A stretch of DNA of 64,000 nucleotides from Hafnia alvei (GCF_034424155.1 NZ_CP139992.1:1070012-1134011), one strand, 5' to 3'; positions 8,445 through 17,722 are shown, counted from the first letter of the stretch. The notes: a model not told the origin generated them from the sequence alone. Translations and numbers: made by a program.

Positions 8445-8918
8445 TCACCTGACAAGCTGGCGATAATCACATTCCATCTCATCGATGAAATCATCACCGA
8501 TTGTCGGAAAGCCATAGCTCAAATGCTCTTTCCCTTTAATTTCAAATAAATTATAGAGATAGCTATCCTTTTGGTTAGCGACGTGAACAGGCATAAAGGG
8601 CCTGTTTCTTACGATATTTTCGTTTAGTTTACGGGCGTTGATGATGTTGTATTGATCTCCGGTGATATCAATAACGTAATCTTCCACTTCCAGCCAGAAG
8701 TGAGTTATTGCGCCATTTTTACCGGTGACTCCAGTGACCCCTTTCAATTCCAGTTCGGGCCATAATTGCAGAAAGTGGAAGGAAAGTAACATTGAGCAAA
8801 GCTTGCAACTCATTACCGGGAAGCCGTGAGGTACAAGGTAGGTTGTTGACGGATCACATGTTTCGAGTATCTTTCGAAACCTATTCGCCTCTTCACGTGC
8901 AGTCTCAATGGTAAACAA
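8445..8918 (-). CDS. Hypothetical protein, possible papain/transglutaminase-fold cysteine enzyme
   Basis: A 157-residue protein that I cannot assign to a named family. The start is TTG at 8918, supported by a strong AGGGGG seven or eight bases upstream; no suitable ATG exists near the N-terminus. A cysteine at residue 38 (VMSCKLCS) begins a hydrophobic helix, His73 lies in THFWLEV, and Asp84 lies in YVIDITGDQY. Cys-helix, His-strand, Asp-strand order is the arrangement of papain-like and transglutaminase folds. If real, the protein would be a small peptidase or amidase-type enzyme carried beside the integrase. The catalytic reading is inference from motif spacing only. It is transcribed on the same strand as int, 200 bases downstream of it. 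Confidence 0.6.
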   Translation of the reverse strand: MFTIETAREEANRFRKILETCDPSTTYLVPHGFPVMSCKLCSMLLSFHFLQLWPELELKGVTGVTGKNGAITHFWLEVEDYVIDITGDQYNIINARKLNENIVRNRPFMPVHVANQKDSYLYNLFEIKGKEHLSYGFPTIGDDFIDEMECDYRQLVR

Positions 8919-9118
8919 TATTATCCCCCTGATTTAGCATATGAGTGTTTGTAAGCATACGTACCAATGGCAGGCTCCTTAGGATTTATTCTTCGTAGTA
9001 TGAGTCAATGCTGTCCGGTCGAATCATACGTGAAGCCTAGGGAGTTAGGCTTTATATAACAGGATTGCGCCATTACCGCACACTCCTGTTTTTCGCTTGT
9101 GTGGATTAAGAATTGGTC

Positions 9119-10360
9119 TTATCCAGTGAGCTTTAATGTTGTTAATTCAACGTCAGTGAGTCTGCCACTATCTGCCTTTTTCACAAAGTAAGCCCACCAC
9201 TGCATCATCGGACGACGTTGCTCAAGGTAATCACTGCGGTTGTAAGCGCGACGTACCTCATTTTTGTCTACATGAGCCAGTGCTGCTTCAATGACATCAG
9301 GCGGGAATCCTTCCTCATTGAGTGCCGTACTAGCGATAGAGCGTAAACCGTGTGATACGAGTACGCCTCCTAAGCCAGCACGCTTAAGTGCGGCATTAAC
9401 TGTTTGGCTGTTCATTGGCTGGGTTGGTTTGATGCGACTGGGAAAGATAAACTCTCGGCCACCACTGAGTGACTTCATCATTTCCAGAATAGAAAGAGCC
9501 TCATCCGATAGTGGAACCGTATGGTCTCGGTTCATCTTCATACGAGCTGCTGGAATTTTCCATTCTTTAGCACTGAAATCGATTTCATCCCATCGTGCCT
9601 CAGCGGCTTCGGCAGGGCGGGTAATGGTGAGAAGCTGCCACATGAACAAGCACCGCGTTGACATACTGATACTTGCTGTACGCATTGTTTGCATTAACTG
9701 TGGAAGCTGATCCGGACGGATACTCGGCATGTTTTTCTTTTGCGGTTTCTCGAACGCTTTTCCGATATTTACACTGGGAACTGCATCAATCAGGCCTGTG
9801 TTCTGCGCATAAATCATGACTTCGTTAATACGCTGACAAAGGCGGCGAACAGTCTCTAATGCACCTCTGGCCTGTACCGGCTGAACAGCTTTAACTAGAG
9901 TATGAGCCTTAATCTCAGTGACGCTGATATCACCGATTGCTGGGAAAACATCTCTCTCAAGCGAGCGCCAGATATCGTCGGCATAGTCCTCTGTTACGCT
10001 GGCTTTCTTCACATTCCACCAACGCTCGGCAACTAACAAGAAGGTGTTGGTTTTGGCCTCTTGAGAATTCCTCACCTGTTCTTTCTGGTGTTCCTGAGGA
10101 TCAATATCTTTTGCCAACAAAACTCGAGATTCAGCTCTGAGTTTACGCGCATCAGAAAGGGAGACGGCTGGGTAGGCTCCGAAGCTCTGCTTGGTTCGCT
10201 GCTTGGTCAGAGGTCGATAGTAACGGAACTGCCAGAGCTTACTACCGCTGGACTTGATTAACAGAGTAAGCCCGTCACCATCATACAGCTGGTAATCGGC
10301 ATCTTTAGGTTTGGCGGCTTTGATTTCCGTATCGGTTAACGGCTTGGTTTTTCTTGCCAT
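9119..10360 (-). CDS. intA: P4-type tyrosine integrase (IntA-like)
   Basis: This 413-residue protein begins MARKTKPLTDTEIKAAKP, the typical N-terminal domain (DUF4102) of P4/CP4-57 integrases. It continues with KLWQFRYYRP and an SAM-like core-binding domain. The C-terminal catalytic domain shows the tyrosine recombinase set: Arg in TRPAEAAEARWDEID, HGLRSIASTALNE (His-x-x-Arg), and a late AYNRSDYLEQR carrying the tyrosine nucleophile. ATG 10360 is chosen over the upstream start at 10396 because it matches the family N-terminus and has GGAGA upstream. It lies beside the tmRNA gene, the attachment target of CP4-57, so it very probably catalysed insertion at the ssrA 3' end. Confidence 0.93.
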   Translation of the reverse strand: MARKTKPLTDTEIKAAKPKDADYQLYDGDGLTLLIKSSGSKLWQFRYYRPLTKQRTKQSFGAYPAVSLSDARKLRAESRVLLAKDIDPQEHQKEQVRNSQEAKTNTFLLVAERWWNVKKASVTEDYADDIWRSLERDVFPAIGDISVTEIKAHTLVKAVQPVQARGALETVRRLCQRINEVMIYAQNTGLIDAVPSVNIGKAFEKPQKKNMPSIRPDQLPQLMQTMRTASISMSTRCLFMWQLLTITRPAEAAEARWDEIDFSAKEWKIPAARMKMNRDHTVPLSDEALSILEMMKSLSGGREFIFPSRIKPTQPMNSQTVNAALKRAGLGGVLVSHGLRSIASTALNEEGFPPDVIEAALAHVDKNEVRRAYNRSDYLEQRRPMMQWWAYFVKKADSGRLTDVELTTLKLTG

Positions 10361-10378
10361 GGGGAGTCTCCATGCGTT

Positions 10379-10417
10379 TAGGCCCAACGAAAACAATAGA
10401 GCTTTTCGTTGGGCCTA
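10379..10417. repeat. 15-bp perfect inverted repeat just upstream of int
   Basis: TAGGCCCAACGAAAA (10379-10393) is mirrored exactly by TTTTCGTTGGGCCTA (10403-10417) around a nine-base loop. A third partial copy, GGGCCTAAAA, follows at 10423-10432. The repeat sits about 20 bases before the int start codon, in what must be the int leader or promoter. It could be an integrase or AlpA-type binding site controlling int, or an RNA hairpin limiting int translation. Confidence 0.85.
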
Positions 10418-10484
10418 TCAATGGGCCTAAAAGGTTCGGATTTAATCAGTTCTCTTCGGACTTCGCGGGACAAATTGAGGGCAC

Positions 10485-10520
10485 AAAAAAGCCCGCAGGG
10501 CTTGCGCCGTGCGGGCTCTT
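10485..10520 (-). terminator. Rho-independent terminator downstream of ssrA
   Basis: On the minus strand GCCCGCA and TGCGGGC pair around a GC-rich loop and are followed by a run of six Ts (AAAAAA on the plus strand). It lies about 45 bases past the tmRNA CCA end, so it would end ssrA transcription before it enters the integrase gene. Confidence 0.75.
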
Positions 10521-10563
10521 AGGACTTCATCGGATGACTCTGGTAATCACCGATGGAGAATTT

Positions 10564-10927
10564 TGGTGGAGCTGGGGGGATTTGAACCCCCGTCCGAAAT
10601 TACTACACCGTCGGCACTACATGCTTAGTCTAGTCTTTACATTCGCCTACCAGCTGCGGACAGACACGCTACTAATAAACTAGCTTGATTAGATTTAATG
10701 CTTCAACCCCAAGCAAGGTATCCACACGATCTCTTTTGGTTTTGACCTCTCTTGATCCCCGTCCTAAGAGCGGAGGCTAGGGAGAGAGGGCTCTGAGCAG
10801 GTTATTAAGCTGCTAGTGCGTAGTTTTCGTCGTTTGCGACTATTTTTTTGCGGCTTTTTACGAGGCAAACCGCCCCTCGGCATGCTCCTTGGGCTTCGCA
10901 AATCCCGTCGAATCCAGAATCAGCCCC
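10564..10927 (-). ncRNA. ssrA: Transfer-messenger RNA (tmRNA)
   Basis: A 364-nt tmRNA. The 5' end GGGGCTGATTCTGG pairs with the 3' tRNA-like end, which ends CAGCTCCACCA, and the T-arm reads GGGGGTTCAAATCCCCC. The tag reading frame at 10805-10837 encodes ANDENYALAA and a stop, identical to the E. coli tag. A plausible -10 box TACAAT lies at 10942-10947 on the minus strand. tmRNA rescues stalled ribosomes together with SmpB, whose gene is directly upstream. The 3' end serves as the attachment site of the neighbouring element and is intact, so function is preserved after integration. Confidence 0.97.
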
Positions 10928-10976
10928 AAGTACTATCGTGCATTGTATCAGAAAATATATCCGTAAAGCCAGTAGC

Positions 10977-11459
10977 TTAGCGGTTTGAGTTCTTCATAAT
11001 ACGTGCTTTGTCTAATTTCCACTCACGATCTTTAATGTCATCGCGTTTGTCGTGCTCTTTTTTACCTTTTGCGAGCCCAATTTTGACTTTGGACCAAGCA
11101 TTTTTCCAGTAAAGAGACAGCGCGACAACGGTAAAACCATCTCGGCTAACTTTTCCGAACAGCGTTTCTAATTCACGCTTTTTCAGTAGCAGTTTGCGAG
11201 TACGTGTTGGGTCGCATACCACGTGCGTTGATGCCACATTAAGAGGCTGAATAGTTGCGCCAAAGAGGTATGCTTCGCCGTCGCGGAAAGTTACGTAGCT
11301 ATCGGCGATATTAGCTTTACCTGCGCGCAGCGACTTAACTTCCCAGCCTTGCAGCGCCAACCCCGCCTCGATCTCTTCTTCGATGAAGTATTCGTGGCGA
11401 GCGCGTTTGTTCATAGCAATCGTTGCTGAACCGGGTTTGTGTGCTTTTTTCTTTGTCAT
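10977..11459 (-). CDS. smpB: SsrA-binding protein SmpB
   Basis: A 160-residue protein beginning [20 protein letters not shown] and containing [19 protein letters not shown]. The C-terminal tail is basic ([21 protein letters not shown]). SmpB is a small beta-barrel protein that binds the tRNA-like domain of tmRNA, mimics the missing anticodon arm, and places its basic tail in the mRNA channel of stalled ribosomes. Length and start match E. coli SmpB. The gene lies directly upstream of ssrA on the same strand and is divergent from ratA. Confidence 0.98.
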   Translation of the reverse strand: MTKKKAHKPGSATIAMNKRARHEYFIEEEIEAGLALQGWEVKSLRAGKANIADSYVTFRDGEAYLFGATIQPLNVASTHVVCDPTRTRKLLLKKRELETLFGKVSRDGFTVVALSLYWKNAWSKVKIGLAKGKKEHDKRDDIKDREWKLDKARIMKNSNR

Positions 11460-11616
11460 AGTGCTGCCATTATACTGAACCAGTCATGGGATGAACATCC
11501 TTTCACCCTAAGCTGTCGTTGTTTTTTAATACATTAGCTCAGTGTGCTTAACGCGTTTCTCTCTGTCCACAGATAAATGGTATTATTTGTGCGTTTTATG
11601 TTACTCAGGAATTGAT

Positions 11617-12051
11617 ATGCCACAGATTAGCCGTTCTGCTTTGGTGCCTTTTAGCGCCAAGCAAATGTACCAATTGGTCAACGATGTTTCTGCCTATCCG
11701 GCGTTTTTACCCGGTTGTGTCGGAAGTCGTGTTTTAGAATCAGGGCCAAACTCGATGACAGCTGCTGTTGATGTCTCAAAAGCAGGGATAAGCAAAACGT
11801 TTACGACTCATAATACGTTGGCTGATAGCAGTAGCATTAAAATGCAGCTTGTAGATGGACCATTCCGTAAGTTACTGGGTGGCTGGCATTTTATCCCGTT
11901 AAGCGATGATGCGTGTAAAGTTGAGCTGCATCTCGACTTTGAGTTTACTAATAAGCTGGTTGAACTGGCATTTGGTAAGGTGTTTAAAGAGCTGGCGGGG
12001 AATATGGTTCAGGCTTTTACTTCACGAGCAAAAGAGGTCTACAGTGCCTGA
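11617..12051 (+). CDS. ratA: RatA, START-domain-like protein (ribosome association toxin / CoQ-binding family)
   Basis: A 144-residue protein starting [34 protein letters not shown], typical of the polyketide cyclase/START-like family. The E. coli protein (YfjG) was reported to bind 50S subunits and block subunit joining; relatives (Coq10 group) bind ubiquinone. ATG 11617 is chosen over the open frame from 11542 because AGGA at 11607-11610 is well placed and the N-terminus matches the family. The stop overlaps the ratB start. Confidence 0.95.
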   Translation: MPQISRSALVPFSAKQMYQLVNDVSAYPAFLPGCVGSRVLESGPNSMTAAVDVSKAGISKTFTTHNTLADSSSIKMQLVDGPFRKLLGGWHFIPLSDDACKVELHLDFEFTNKLVELAFGKVFKELAGNMVQAFTSRAKEVYSA

Positions 12052-12328
12052 TATCAATGTGGAGGTGGTGTATGCCTTGCCTGAGCGCCAATATCTTCGT
12101 CGCATTAAGTTATCTGAAGGTGCCAACGTCGAGCAGGCGATTCAAAAATCTGGCTTGTTAGCATTGCGTACTGAAATTGACCTAACGAAAAACAAGGTTG
12201 GGATTTACAGCCGCGCGGTCAAATTATCAGATAAGGTGCATGAAGGTGATAGGGTAGAGATCTATCGTCCATTGCTTGCAGACCCTAAAGAGCTACGCCG
12301 TTTACGGGCTGAAAGAGCAAAAAAATAA
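12044..12328 (+). CDS. ratB: RatB/RnfH family ubiquitin-like protein
   Basis: A 94-residue protein with GTG start at 12044, eight bases inside the end of ratA and preceded by GAGG at 12034-12037. The sequence [33 protein letters not shown] and the later [29 protein letters not shown] match the RnfH/YfjF family, a beta-grasp fold protein. Its precise role is unknown; the name antitoxin RatB reflects only the pairing with RatA. The overlap indicates translational coupling. Confidence 0.93.
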   Translation: MPDINVEVVYALPERQYLRRIKLSEGANVEQAIQKSGLLALRTEIDLTKNKVGIYSRAVKLSDKVHEGDRVEIYRPLLADPKELRRLRAERAKK

Positions 12329-12351
12329 GGCGCGTATGCGCCTTATTTTTT
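12320..12351. terminator. Bidirectional Rho-independent terminator
   Basis: AAGGCGC (12327-12333) and GCGCCTT (12338-12344) enclose a four-base loop. The stem is flanked by A-rich sequence on the left and T-rich sequence on the right, so it can stop both ratB (plus) and bamE (minus) transcription. Confidence 0.9.
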
Positions 12352-12387
12352 AAGGGTATCTTACACCAGCCGTATTCACGGCGCTGA

Positions 12388-12738
12388 TCAGTCTTCTTTA
12401 CTTTCAGGAAGCTTCTTGGTGTTTTCAATTCCGGTCAGAAGACCACTGCCATCAAAGGTTAGGGTCAGCGTCTCTTGAGACACGGCCTCATGCCCTGGCT
12501 GTTGGCGGAACACGTAGAACCATGTGCTGGTTCCAAACGGATCTTGCAGCATTGGTGTACCTAGCGTGTAGGCGACTTGTTGCTGCGTCATCCCTCTGTG
12601 AATTTTGGCTACGTCAGCAGCAGTCAGGTAGTTTCCCTGATTGATGTCAGGACGGTATACCACTTTTTCAAAGGTTGAACAGCCTGCGGTTAGCGTAACC
12701 ATAACCACAGCAGCGGCAGTCAGCATTTTACAACGCAT
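12388..12738 (-). CDS. bamE: Outer-membrane assembly lipoprotein BamE
   Basis: A 116-residue lipoprotein. The start at 12738 ([20 protein letters not shown]) gives a signal peptide ending in the lipobox LTAGC. The mature part contains [28 protein letters not shown] and the conserved [19 protein letters not shown]. BamE is an accessory lipoprotein of the BAM complex that inserts beta-barrel proteins into the outer membrane, and it binds phosphatidylglycerol. The longer open frame to 12876 has no secretory N-terminus and is rejected. The gene follows recN as in E. coli. Confidence 0.97.
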   Translation of the reverse strand: MRCKMLTAAAVVMVTLTAGCSTFEKVVYRPDINQGNYLTAADVAKIHRGMTQQQVAYTLGTPMLQDPFGTSTWFYVFRQQPGHEAVSQETLTLTFDGSGLLTGIENTKKLPESKED

Positions 12739-12850
12739 AGTAATCTCATTCCTTTTGGACATAGGTTGCCGATGATAATCGACCTTGCAACAGTTGGAAA
12801 CCTCAACAGACTCCAATATGACCTCAGGAATCAAAAAAAGTTGATGTTTT

Positions 12851-14512
12851 TTATGCGGCAAGCAGTTCTTTTGCATTTGCCAGCGTGTTGCGCGTCACTT
12901 CACTTCCCCCTAACAGCCGCGCCAGCTCTTGCAAACGGGCTTTTTTATCCAATGATTGCATGGTTGTTTCAGTTTCAGAACCATCAGTGTGCTTGCTGAC
13001 ATAAAAATGCTGGTGCCCACATCCGGCGACCTGAGGTAAGTGGGTGACACACATGACCTGCGTTGATTCGCCAAGCTGGCGCAGCATTTTTCCAACGATA
13101 GCGGCAGTTGGCCCACTGATCCCCACATCCACTTCGTCAAAGATAAGCGCAGGCGTATCCATTTTCTGGGCGGTGATGACCTGAATCGCTAACGCAATAC
13201 GTGAGAGTTCACCACCAGAAGCCACTTTAGCTAATGCTTGGAGTGGTTGGCCAGGGTTGGTGGTTACGCTAAATTCAATGCGGTCTGCGCCATCTGCGGT
13301 GAGTGCTTCTGGCATGAAATTAACATCAATTGCAAACTGTCCATGAGGCATAGAGAGTTCATGCATGCTGTGTGTAATGAGCTGAGAAAGCTCTTGAGCG
13401 AAATTCACCCGCTGTTGGTGCAACTGCTGGGCGAGCGAAAGCGCGTACTCATGATGTTTGTGTACGTTCTCAGCCAACTGTTCTTGATCGCTCTCCTGTT
13501 GGCTAAGTGACTGCTGCTCGTCCAAAAGCTGTTGATAAAACTGAGGCAGTTCTTCTGGCGTAACATGGTGTTTACGCGCCAGCGCAATTTGGCGGGATAT
13601 CCGCTGTTCTAACTCATAAAGCCGAGCAGGATCCATATCAATCGTATCGCCGTAATGGCGCAGTTCATTGCTGGCTTCAGATATTTGAATTGAAGCTTCT
13701 TCCAGCATATCTAGCAGAGGCGAAAACTGGCTGTCGTAGCTAATCAGCTCAGACACGTTTTGTTTTGCGCTGTGCAGCAGGCTGAGAATATTGCCATCGT
13801 CGGCATCAGACAGCATGTTTAATGCGCGCTGGCTGATGGTCTGAAGCTGACCGCTATTGGCTTGGCGCTTATACTCCTCATCGATCTGCTCATACTCTCC
13901 GGGCTGGGGAGCAAACTCATTGAGTTCCTTGAGCTGATATTGCAGTAGCTGTTTGCGCGACTCACGTTCGGCAACCTGCTTTTGATGGTGAGCCAGCAGA
14001 CGGCAGCTGTGATGCCATTGGCGATAGGCGGCTTGCATTTCTGCTAATAGCTCAGATTGGTTGCTATAGGCATCGAGCAGGTGTTTTTGGTGCTCGGACT
14101 TGAGCAGCAACTGATGCGCATGCTGGCCATGAATCTGAATCAGATGTTGGCCAAGTTCGCGTAGCTGTGAAAGAGGAACCGCGGTGCCATTGATAAATCC
14201 GCGGGAACGCCCGTCGGCGCTGATAACGCGTCGTAGCAGGCATTCATTGCTGTCATCTAGCTGATTTTGTTCAAGCCACTGTCGTGCTGACGGCGTATCT
14301 GCCAGAGAGAAGCGTGCGCAAATATCGGCTCTAGGCGTGTTTAAACGCACCATAGCGGCCTCTGAGCGCCCTCCAAGGCATAAACCTAGCGCATCAATAG
14401 CAATCGACTTACCCGCGCCTGTTTCGCCGGTGATGGCAGTCATTCCACGCTGGAAGTCAATTTCAAGTTCACGAACAATAGCAAAGTTAGAAATGGTCAG
14501 CTGCGTCAGCAT
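12851..14512 (-). CDS. recN: DNA repair ATPase RecN
   Basis: A 553-residue SMC-like protein. The N-terminal ATPase half contains Walker A GETGAGKS near residue 30, followed by long coiled-coil arms (about residues 160-370). The C-terminal half has the signature region [12 protein letters not shown], Walker [14 protein letters not shown] and the H-loop VTHLPQVAG. RecN helps process double-strand breaks by holding DNA together during RecA-dependent recombination. It is SOS-induced, and two LexA-type sites lie directly upstream. Length and start match E. coli RecN. Confidence 0.98.
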   Translation of the reverse strand: MLTQLTISNFAIVRELEIDFQRGMTAITGETGAGKSIAIDALGLCLGGRSEAAMVRLNTPRADICARFSLADTPSARQWLEQNQLDDSNECLLRRVISADGRSRGFINGTAVPLSQLRELGQHLIQIHGQHAHQLLLKSEHQKHLLDAYSNQSELLAEMQAAYRQWHHSCRLLAHHQKQVAERESRKQLLQYQLKELNEFAPQPGEYEQIDEEYKRQANSGQLQTISQRALNMLSDADDGNILSLLHSAKQNVSELISYDSQFSPLLDMLEEASIQISEASNELRHYGDTIDMDPARLYELEQRISRQIALARKHHVTPEELPQFYQQLLDEQQSLSQQESDQEQLAENVHKHHEYALSLAQQLHQQRVNFAQELSQLITHSMHELSMPHGQFAIDVNFMPEALTADGADRIEFSVTTNPGQPLQALAKVASGGELSRIALAIQVITAQKMDTPALIFDEVDVGISGPTAAIVGKMLRQLGESTQVMCVTHLPQVAGCGHQHFYVSKHTDGSETETTMQSLDKKARLQELARLLGGSEVTRNTLANAKELLAA

Positions 14513-14541
14513 TCGAAATTCCCCTGTACGGAATCACATAA

Positions 14542-14579
14542 CTGTATTTAACTACAGTATAAACTGGTTTTTTATACAG
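14542..14579 (-). promoter_or_regulatory. Two LexA (SOS) boxes upstream of recN
   Basis: CTGTATTTAACTACAG at 14542-14557 is a perfect CTGT-N8-ACAG match. CTGGTTTTTTATACAG at 14564-14579 matches with one substitution in one half-site. Both lie within 70 bases upstream of the recN start, matching the multiple LexA sites known for E. coli recN. Confidence 0.9.
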
Positions 14580-14609
14580 TAAAGTAGCTAACGCAAAAAA
14601 TTATTCTGT

Positions 14610-15488
14610 TCAGAAAAGTTTTTTCGACCATCCTAGTTTCGTGCTTAATGTATTGAAATAGTTGTAGTCTTTTGGATGAATAAGGTTCAGGTGGAATTGA
14701 CTTCGCTGAATCATGACCTCTTCACCTTGCTGGATCGGTAGCGCAATCTGGCTGTCGCAGCTGATTTCTAGGTCGTTGCTGAAATGGCTAAACCGTAAGT
14801 GAATTTTGCTGTTGCTATCAATAACCAGCGGGCGAGCTGAGAGGGTGTGTGGGAACATGGGAACCAACGCAATGGCATCCAGTGTTGGCGTCAGAATAGG
14901 CCCTCCAGCAGACAATGAATATGCGGTAGAGCCCGTCGGCGTAGAGATAATCAGTCCATCAGAACGCTGAGAGAATGCAAAGTTTTCATTGATATAAACT
15001 TCAAATTCAATCATATGCGCGACTTTGCCTGGATGCAAAACCACTTCATTGATGGCGGTGCTCATGCGTCTTTGTTGTTGCTCGCGGCAAACTTGCACTT
15101 CAAGTAAAAAACGTTGTTCGCTAAAATATTCGCCGTCGAGAACGTCTGAGAGCTGTTGTTTGGCATTGTCGGGATCTAAGTCGGTAAGAAAACCAAGATT
15201 TCCACGGTTTACGCCAATCACTTTGATATCATAACGCGCCAGAATGCGGGCTGCACCGAGCATATTTCCATCGCCGCCAACCACAACGGCGAGATCGGCT
15301 TTTTGGCCTATATCCGCCAAGCTGCCTGTTTCGGCGTTTTCAAGTTTTAGATCGTGCGCAATTTGATGCTCAACGATCACCGGATAGCCTTTGCTGACAA
15401 GCCAGTGAAATAGCATTTCGTGCGTGGCCAGCGCGGCAGGATGACGCGGGTGACCGACCAGACCGATACATTCAAATTTTTTATTCAT
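14610..15488 (-). CDS. nadK: NAD kinase
   Basis: A 292-residue protein, the same length as E. coli NadK (YfjB/PpnK). It phosphorylates NAD to NADP using ATP. The GGDGNML motif near residues 73-79 is the nucleotide-binding loop, and NEVVLHPGK and [23 protein letters not shown] form the NAD site. The protein is cytosolic. The gene is divergent from grpE and convergent to none; recN follows on the same strand after about 100 bases. Confidence 0.98.
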   Translation of the reverse strand: MNKKFECIGLVGHPRHPAALATHEMLFHWLVSKGYPVIVEHQIAHDLKLENAETGSLADIGQKADLAVVVGGDGNMLGAARILARYDIKVIGVNRGNLGFLTDLDPDNAKQQLSDVLDGEYFSEQRFLLEVQVCREQQQRRMSTAINEVVLHPGKVAHMIEFEVYINENFAFSQRSDGLIISTPTGSTAYSLSAGGPILTPTLDAIALVPMFPHTLSARPLVIDSNSKIHLRFSHFSNDLEISCDSQIALPIQQGEEVMIQRSQFHLNLIHPKDYNYFNTLSTKLGWSKKLF

Positions 15489-15541
15489 ACGGTGGTTTTC
15501 CTACCGAGCGCAATTTAATGGCTCTCATTATGCGCGGTTCT

Positions 15542-15570
15542 CTTGAATCGCCAGCTTTCATCCCCATAAT
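15542..15570 (+). promoter_or_regulatory. Sigma-32 heat-shock promoter of grpE
   Basis: CTTGAA at 15542-15547 and CCCCATAAT at 15562-15570 are separated by 14 bases, a close match to the sigma-32 consensus (CTTGAAA, 11-15 bases, CCCCATnT). It lies about 42 bases before the grpE start, as expected for a heat-shock gene. Confidence 0.88.
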
Positions 15571-15611
15571 AAGCCAAGTAGCGAGATTAATGCCAAACCG
15601 CGGAGAATTTC

Positions 15612-16199
15612 ATGAGTAGTAAAGAACAGAACATGTCGAATGAGCAAGCCTCACAAGAAATGGAAAACGGACAAGAGCAGCACGAACAGGCTCAGGTCGA
15701 TGCGGCGGACGTCGTTGATACGCGCGATGAGCGTATTGCCGAATTAGAAGCTCAGTTGCAGGAAGCCGCTCAGCGTGAGCGTGATTCTGTCATGCGTGCC
15801 CGCGCAGAAGCGGATAATATTCGCCGTCGTGCTGAGCAAGACGTTGAAAAAGCGCATAAGTTCGCTTTAGAAAAGTTCTCTAACGAACTGCTGCCAGTGA
15901 TTGATAATCTGGAGCGTGCGCTGGATCTGGCTGATAAATCTAACCCAGAACTGACCTCTATGATTGAAGGTATCGAATTAACGCTGAAATCCATGCTGGA
16001 TGTGGTGCGTAAATTTGGCGTAGAGCAGGTGGGTGAAGTGAACGTTCCGTTTAATCCAGAAGTGCATCAGGCGATGACGCTAATGGAGTCTGAACAACAC
16101 GAGCCTAACCACGTCATGATGGTTATGCAGAAAGGTTATACCTTGAACGGTCGTTTGATTCGTCCAGCGATGGTTGCGGTATCTAAAGCGAAAGCGTGA
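15612..16199 (+). CDS. grpE: Nucleotide exchange factor GrpE
   Basis: A 195-residue protein. The acidic, disordered N-terminus is followed by a long dimerising helix ([20 protein letters not shown] region, about residues 38-85). The C-terminal beta domain contains [13 protein letters not shown] and [16 protein letters not shown]. GrpE releases ADP from DnaK in the chaperone cycle. The start at 15612 (MSSKEQ) matches E. coli GrpE. A heat-shock promoter lies upstream and a strong terminator follows. Confidence 0.98.
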   Translation: MSSKEQNMSNEQASQEMENGQEQHEQAQVDAADVVDTRDERIAELEAQLQEAAQRERDSVMRARAEADNIRRRAEQDVEKAHKFALEKFSNELLPVIDNLERALDLADKSNPELTSMIEGIELTLKSMLDVVRKFGVEQVGEVNVPFNPEVHQAMTLMESEQHEPNHVMMVMQKGYTLNGRLIRPAMVAVSKAKA

Positions 16200-16222
16200 T
16201 CCTGACGTCTTTTCCGAAAATA

Positions 16223-16251
16223 AAAAACCAGTCGATTGACTGGTTTTTTTT
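16223..16251. terminator. Rho-independent terminator between grpE and ung
   Basis: ACCAGTC and GACTGGT flank the loop GATT, preceded by a run of As and followed by eight Ts. It ends grpE and, read on the minus strand, the convergent ung gene. Confidence 0.93.
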
Positions 16252-16261
16252 CGCCTGAAAC

Positions 16262-16957
16262 TTACTCTTCGCTGCCGCTCTCTGGCAAACGTGGCTGCCA
16301 ATCAATAGGCGCGAAACCTTGTTCAATCAACAATTGATTGGTTTGTGAGAAGTGATGGCAGCCTAAAAAGCCGCGATGGGCCGACAGTGGCGAAGGGTGC
16401 GGGGCTTTTAAGACGCGATGGCGCTGGGTATCAATAATGCTGCCTTTCTTTTGCGCGTGTGCGCCCCATAGCAGGAAGACAATCCCTGAGCGATGTTCAT
16501 TTAGCGCGGCGACCACTTTGTCGGTGAACGTTTCCCAGCCGAGCTTCGCGTGTGAATGCGCTTGGCCGCGTTCAACGGTTAATACCGTATTAAGCAGTAA
16601 AACCCCTTGTTCAGCCCAGCTTTTTAGATAGCCGTGCTGAGGAATCTCGAAACCTTCGATATCGGTTTTGAGCTCTTTATACATATTCATTAACGAAGGC
16701 GGCGCAGGGATGCCAGGACGCACCGAGAAGGAGAGACCGTGAGCCTGATTGGGGCCGTGATAGGGGTCTTGGCCTAAGATCACGACTTTCACATCGTTAA
16801 ATTCCGTAAAACGGAAGGCATTAAACACGTCTTTCTGCGGTGGATAAATGGTCTTACCGGCTAGGCGCTCTGCGGCGACAAAAGCGAGCGTGTCGTGAAA
16901 GTAGGGTTTTTCTTTCTCGGCACCGATGACGTCGTGCCAGTTTTGTGGAGAAGTCAT
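16262..16957 (-). CDS. ung: Uracil-DNA glycosylase
   Basis: A 231-residue family 1 uracil-DNA glycosylase, which removes uracil from DNA to start base excision repair. The catalytic loop [22 protein letters not shown] contains the active Asp and His is in the [14 protein letters not shown] loop; [13 protein letters not shown] is also conserved. ATG 16957 is preferred over GTG 16963 because GAGGAAG upstream is at the right distance. The gene converges with grpE and is divergent from grcA. Confidence 0.97.
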   Translation of the reverse strand: MTSPQNWHDVIGAEKEKPYFHDTLAFVAAERLAGKTIYPPQKDVFNAFRFTEFNDVKVVILGQDPYHGPNQAHGLSFSVRPGIPAPPSLMNMYKELKTDIEGFEIPQHGYLKSWAEQGVLLLNTVLTVERGQAHSHAKLGWETFTDKVVAALNEHRSGIVFLLWGAHAQKKGSIIDTQRHRVLKAPHPSPLSAHRGFLGCHHFSQTNQLLIEQGFAPIDWQPRLPESGSEE

Positions 16958-17143
16958 CTGCACTTCCTCTTTGTTTATACGGAAATTATTTTGTCGTAGC
17001 TTACCGTTTCAGGTGATGAATTTAAACCATGATGAAAATTTAGCCATTTCAGAAAACAGTCAAAAGTGATGTTTTTTTGTGCGTAAATTAAATTTTTTTT
17101 GAAAATTTACAAAAATAGAAAAAGCCTCTCTAGAGGGGTAAAT

Positions 17144-17157
17144 TTGATGTAAAACAT
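17144..17157 (+). promoter_or_regulatory. Weak second FNR-type site upstream of grcA
   Basis: TTGATGTAAAACAT keeps one perfect half-site (TTGAT) and a partial second half. Its centre is 53 bases upstream of the strong FNR site, the same arrangement as the tandem sites of E. coli yfiD, where the upstream site reduces expression under full anaerobiosis. Confidence 0.55.
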
Positions 17158-17196
17158 AAATTTGCCCAAATTGGTAAAATTGACACCTTTAAAAAA

Positions 17197-17210
17197 TTGA
17201 TTTAAATCAA
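17197..17210 (+). promoter_or_regulatory. FNR-binding site of grcA
   Basis: TTGATTTAAATCAA is a perfect match to the FNR consensus TTGAT-N4-ATCAA. Its centre lies about 41 bases upstream of the start point predicted from TATATAAA at 17233-17240, the position for class II activation under oxygen limitation. Confidence 0.9.
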
Positions 17211-17338
17211 AGAAAACCCCACTCTATACTGGTATATAAAACATCAAGACAACATTGGTTTTACCAAATGGCCGAAGTTAAGGCCGTAAACTAAGAAATT
17301 AATCCCAGATTTTTTTGCTCTATTGACGGAGGCAACAA

Positions 17339-17722
17339 ATGATTCAAGGTATTCAGATCACTAAAGCTGATAATGCAGACCTGATGAACTCTTTCTGGCT
17401 GCTCGATACAGATAAAAACGAAGCACGTTGTGTATGTGCAAAAGCAGGCTACGCAGAAGACCAGATCGTTGCAGTAAGCGAACTGGGAAAAATTGAATAT
17501 CGCGAAGTACCTTTGGACATCAAACCAACTGTACGTGTGGAAGGCGGTCAGCATCTGAACGTTAACGTTCTGCGCCGTGAAACTCTGGAAGATGCTGTTA
17601 AGCACCCAGAAAAATATCCACAGCTGACTATTCGTGTGTCTGGCTATGCAGTGCGTTTCAACTCACTGACTCCAGAACAGCAGCGTGACGTTATTGCTCG
17701 TACCTTTACCGAGAGCCTGTAA
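17339..17722 (+). CDS. grcA: Autonomous glycyl radical cofactor GrcA
   Basis: A 127-residue protein equal in length to E. coli YfiD/GrcA. The C-terminus carries the glycyl radical motif [20 protein letters not shown], in which the central glycine holds the radical. It is a spare part that replaces the damaged C-terminal segment of pyruvate formate-lyase after oxygen exposure. It is activated by FNR, and matching sites are present upstream. A good GGAGG ribosome site precedes the start, and a terminator follows. Confidence 0.97.
   Translation: MIQGIQITKADNADLMNSFWLLDTDKNEARCVCAKAGYAEDQIVAVSELGKIEYREVPLDIKPTVRVEGGQHLNVNVLRRETLEDAVKHPEKYPQLTIRVSGYAVRFNSLTPEQQRDVIARTFTESL

Larger units (their letters stand above)
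16958..17338. other. Long regulatory intergenic region between ung and grcA
   Basis: About 380 AT-rich bases without a gene. It holds the grcA promoter with two FNR-type sites (listed separately) and TATATAAA around 17233-17240 as the likely -10 region. The ung promoter must lie near its left end. I see no small RNA or further open frame with a ribosome binding site. Confidence 0.7.

Noticed and set aside
9033-9052. AAGCCTA/TAGGCTT hairpin downstream of int
   Set aside because: Seven pairs without a T-run on either strand; too weak to call a terminator.
12766-12999. 77-codon plus-strand frame over the recN end
   Set aside because: Antisense to recN and the bamE upstream region; no ribosome site or family match.
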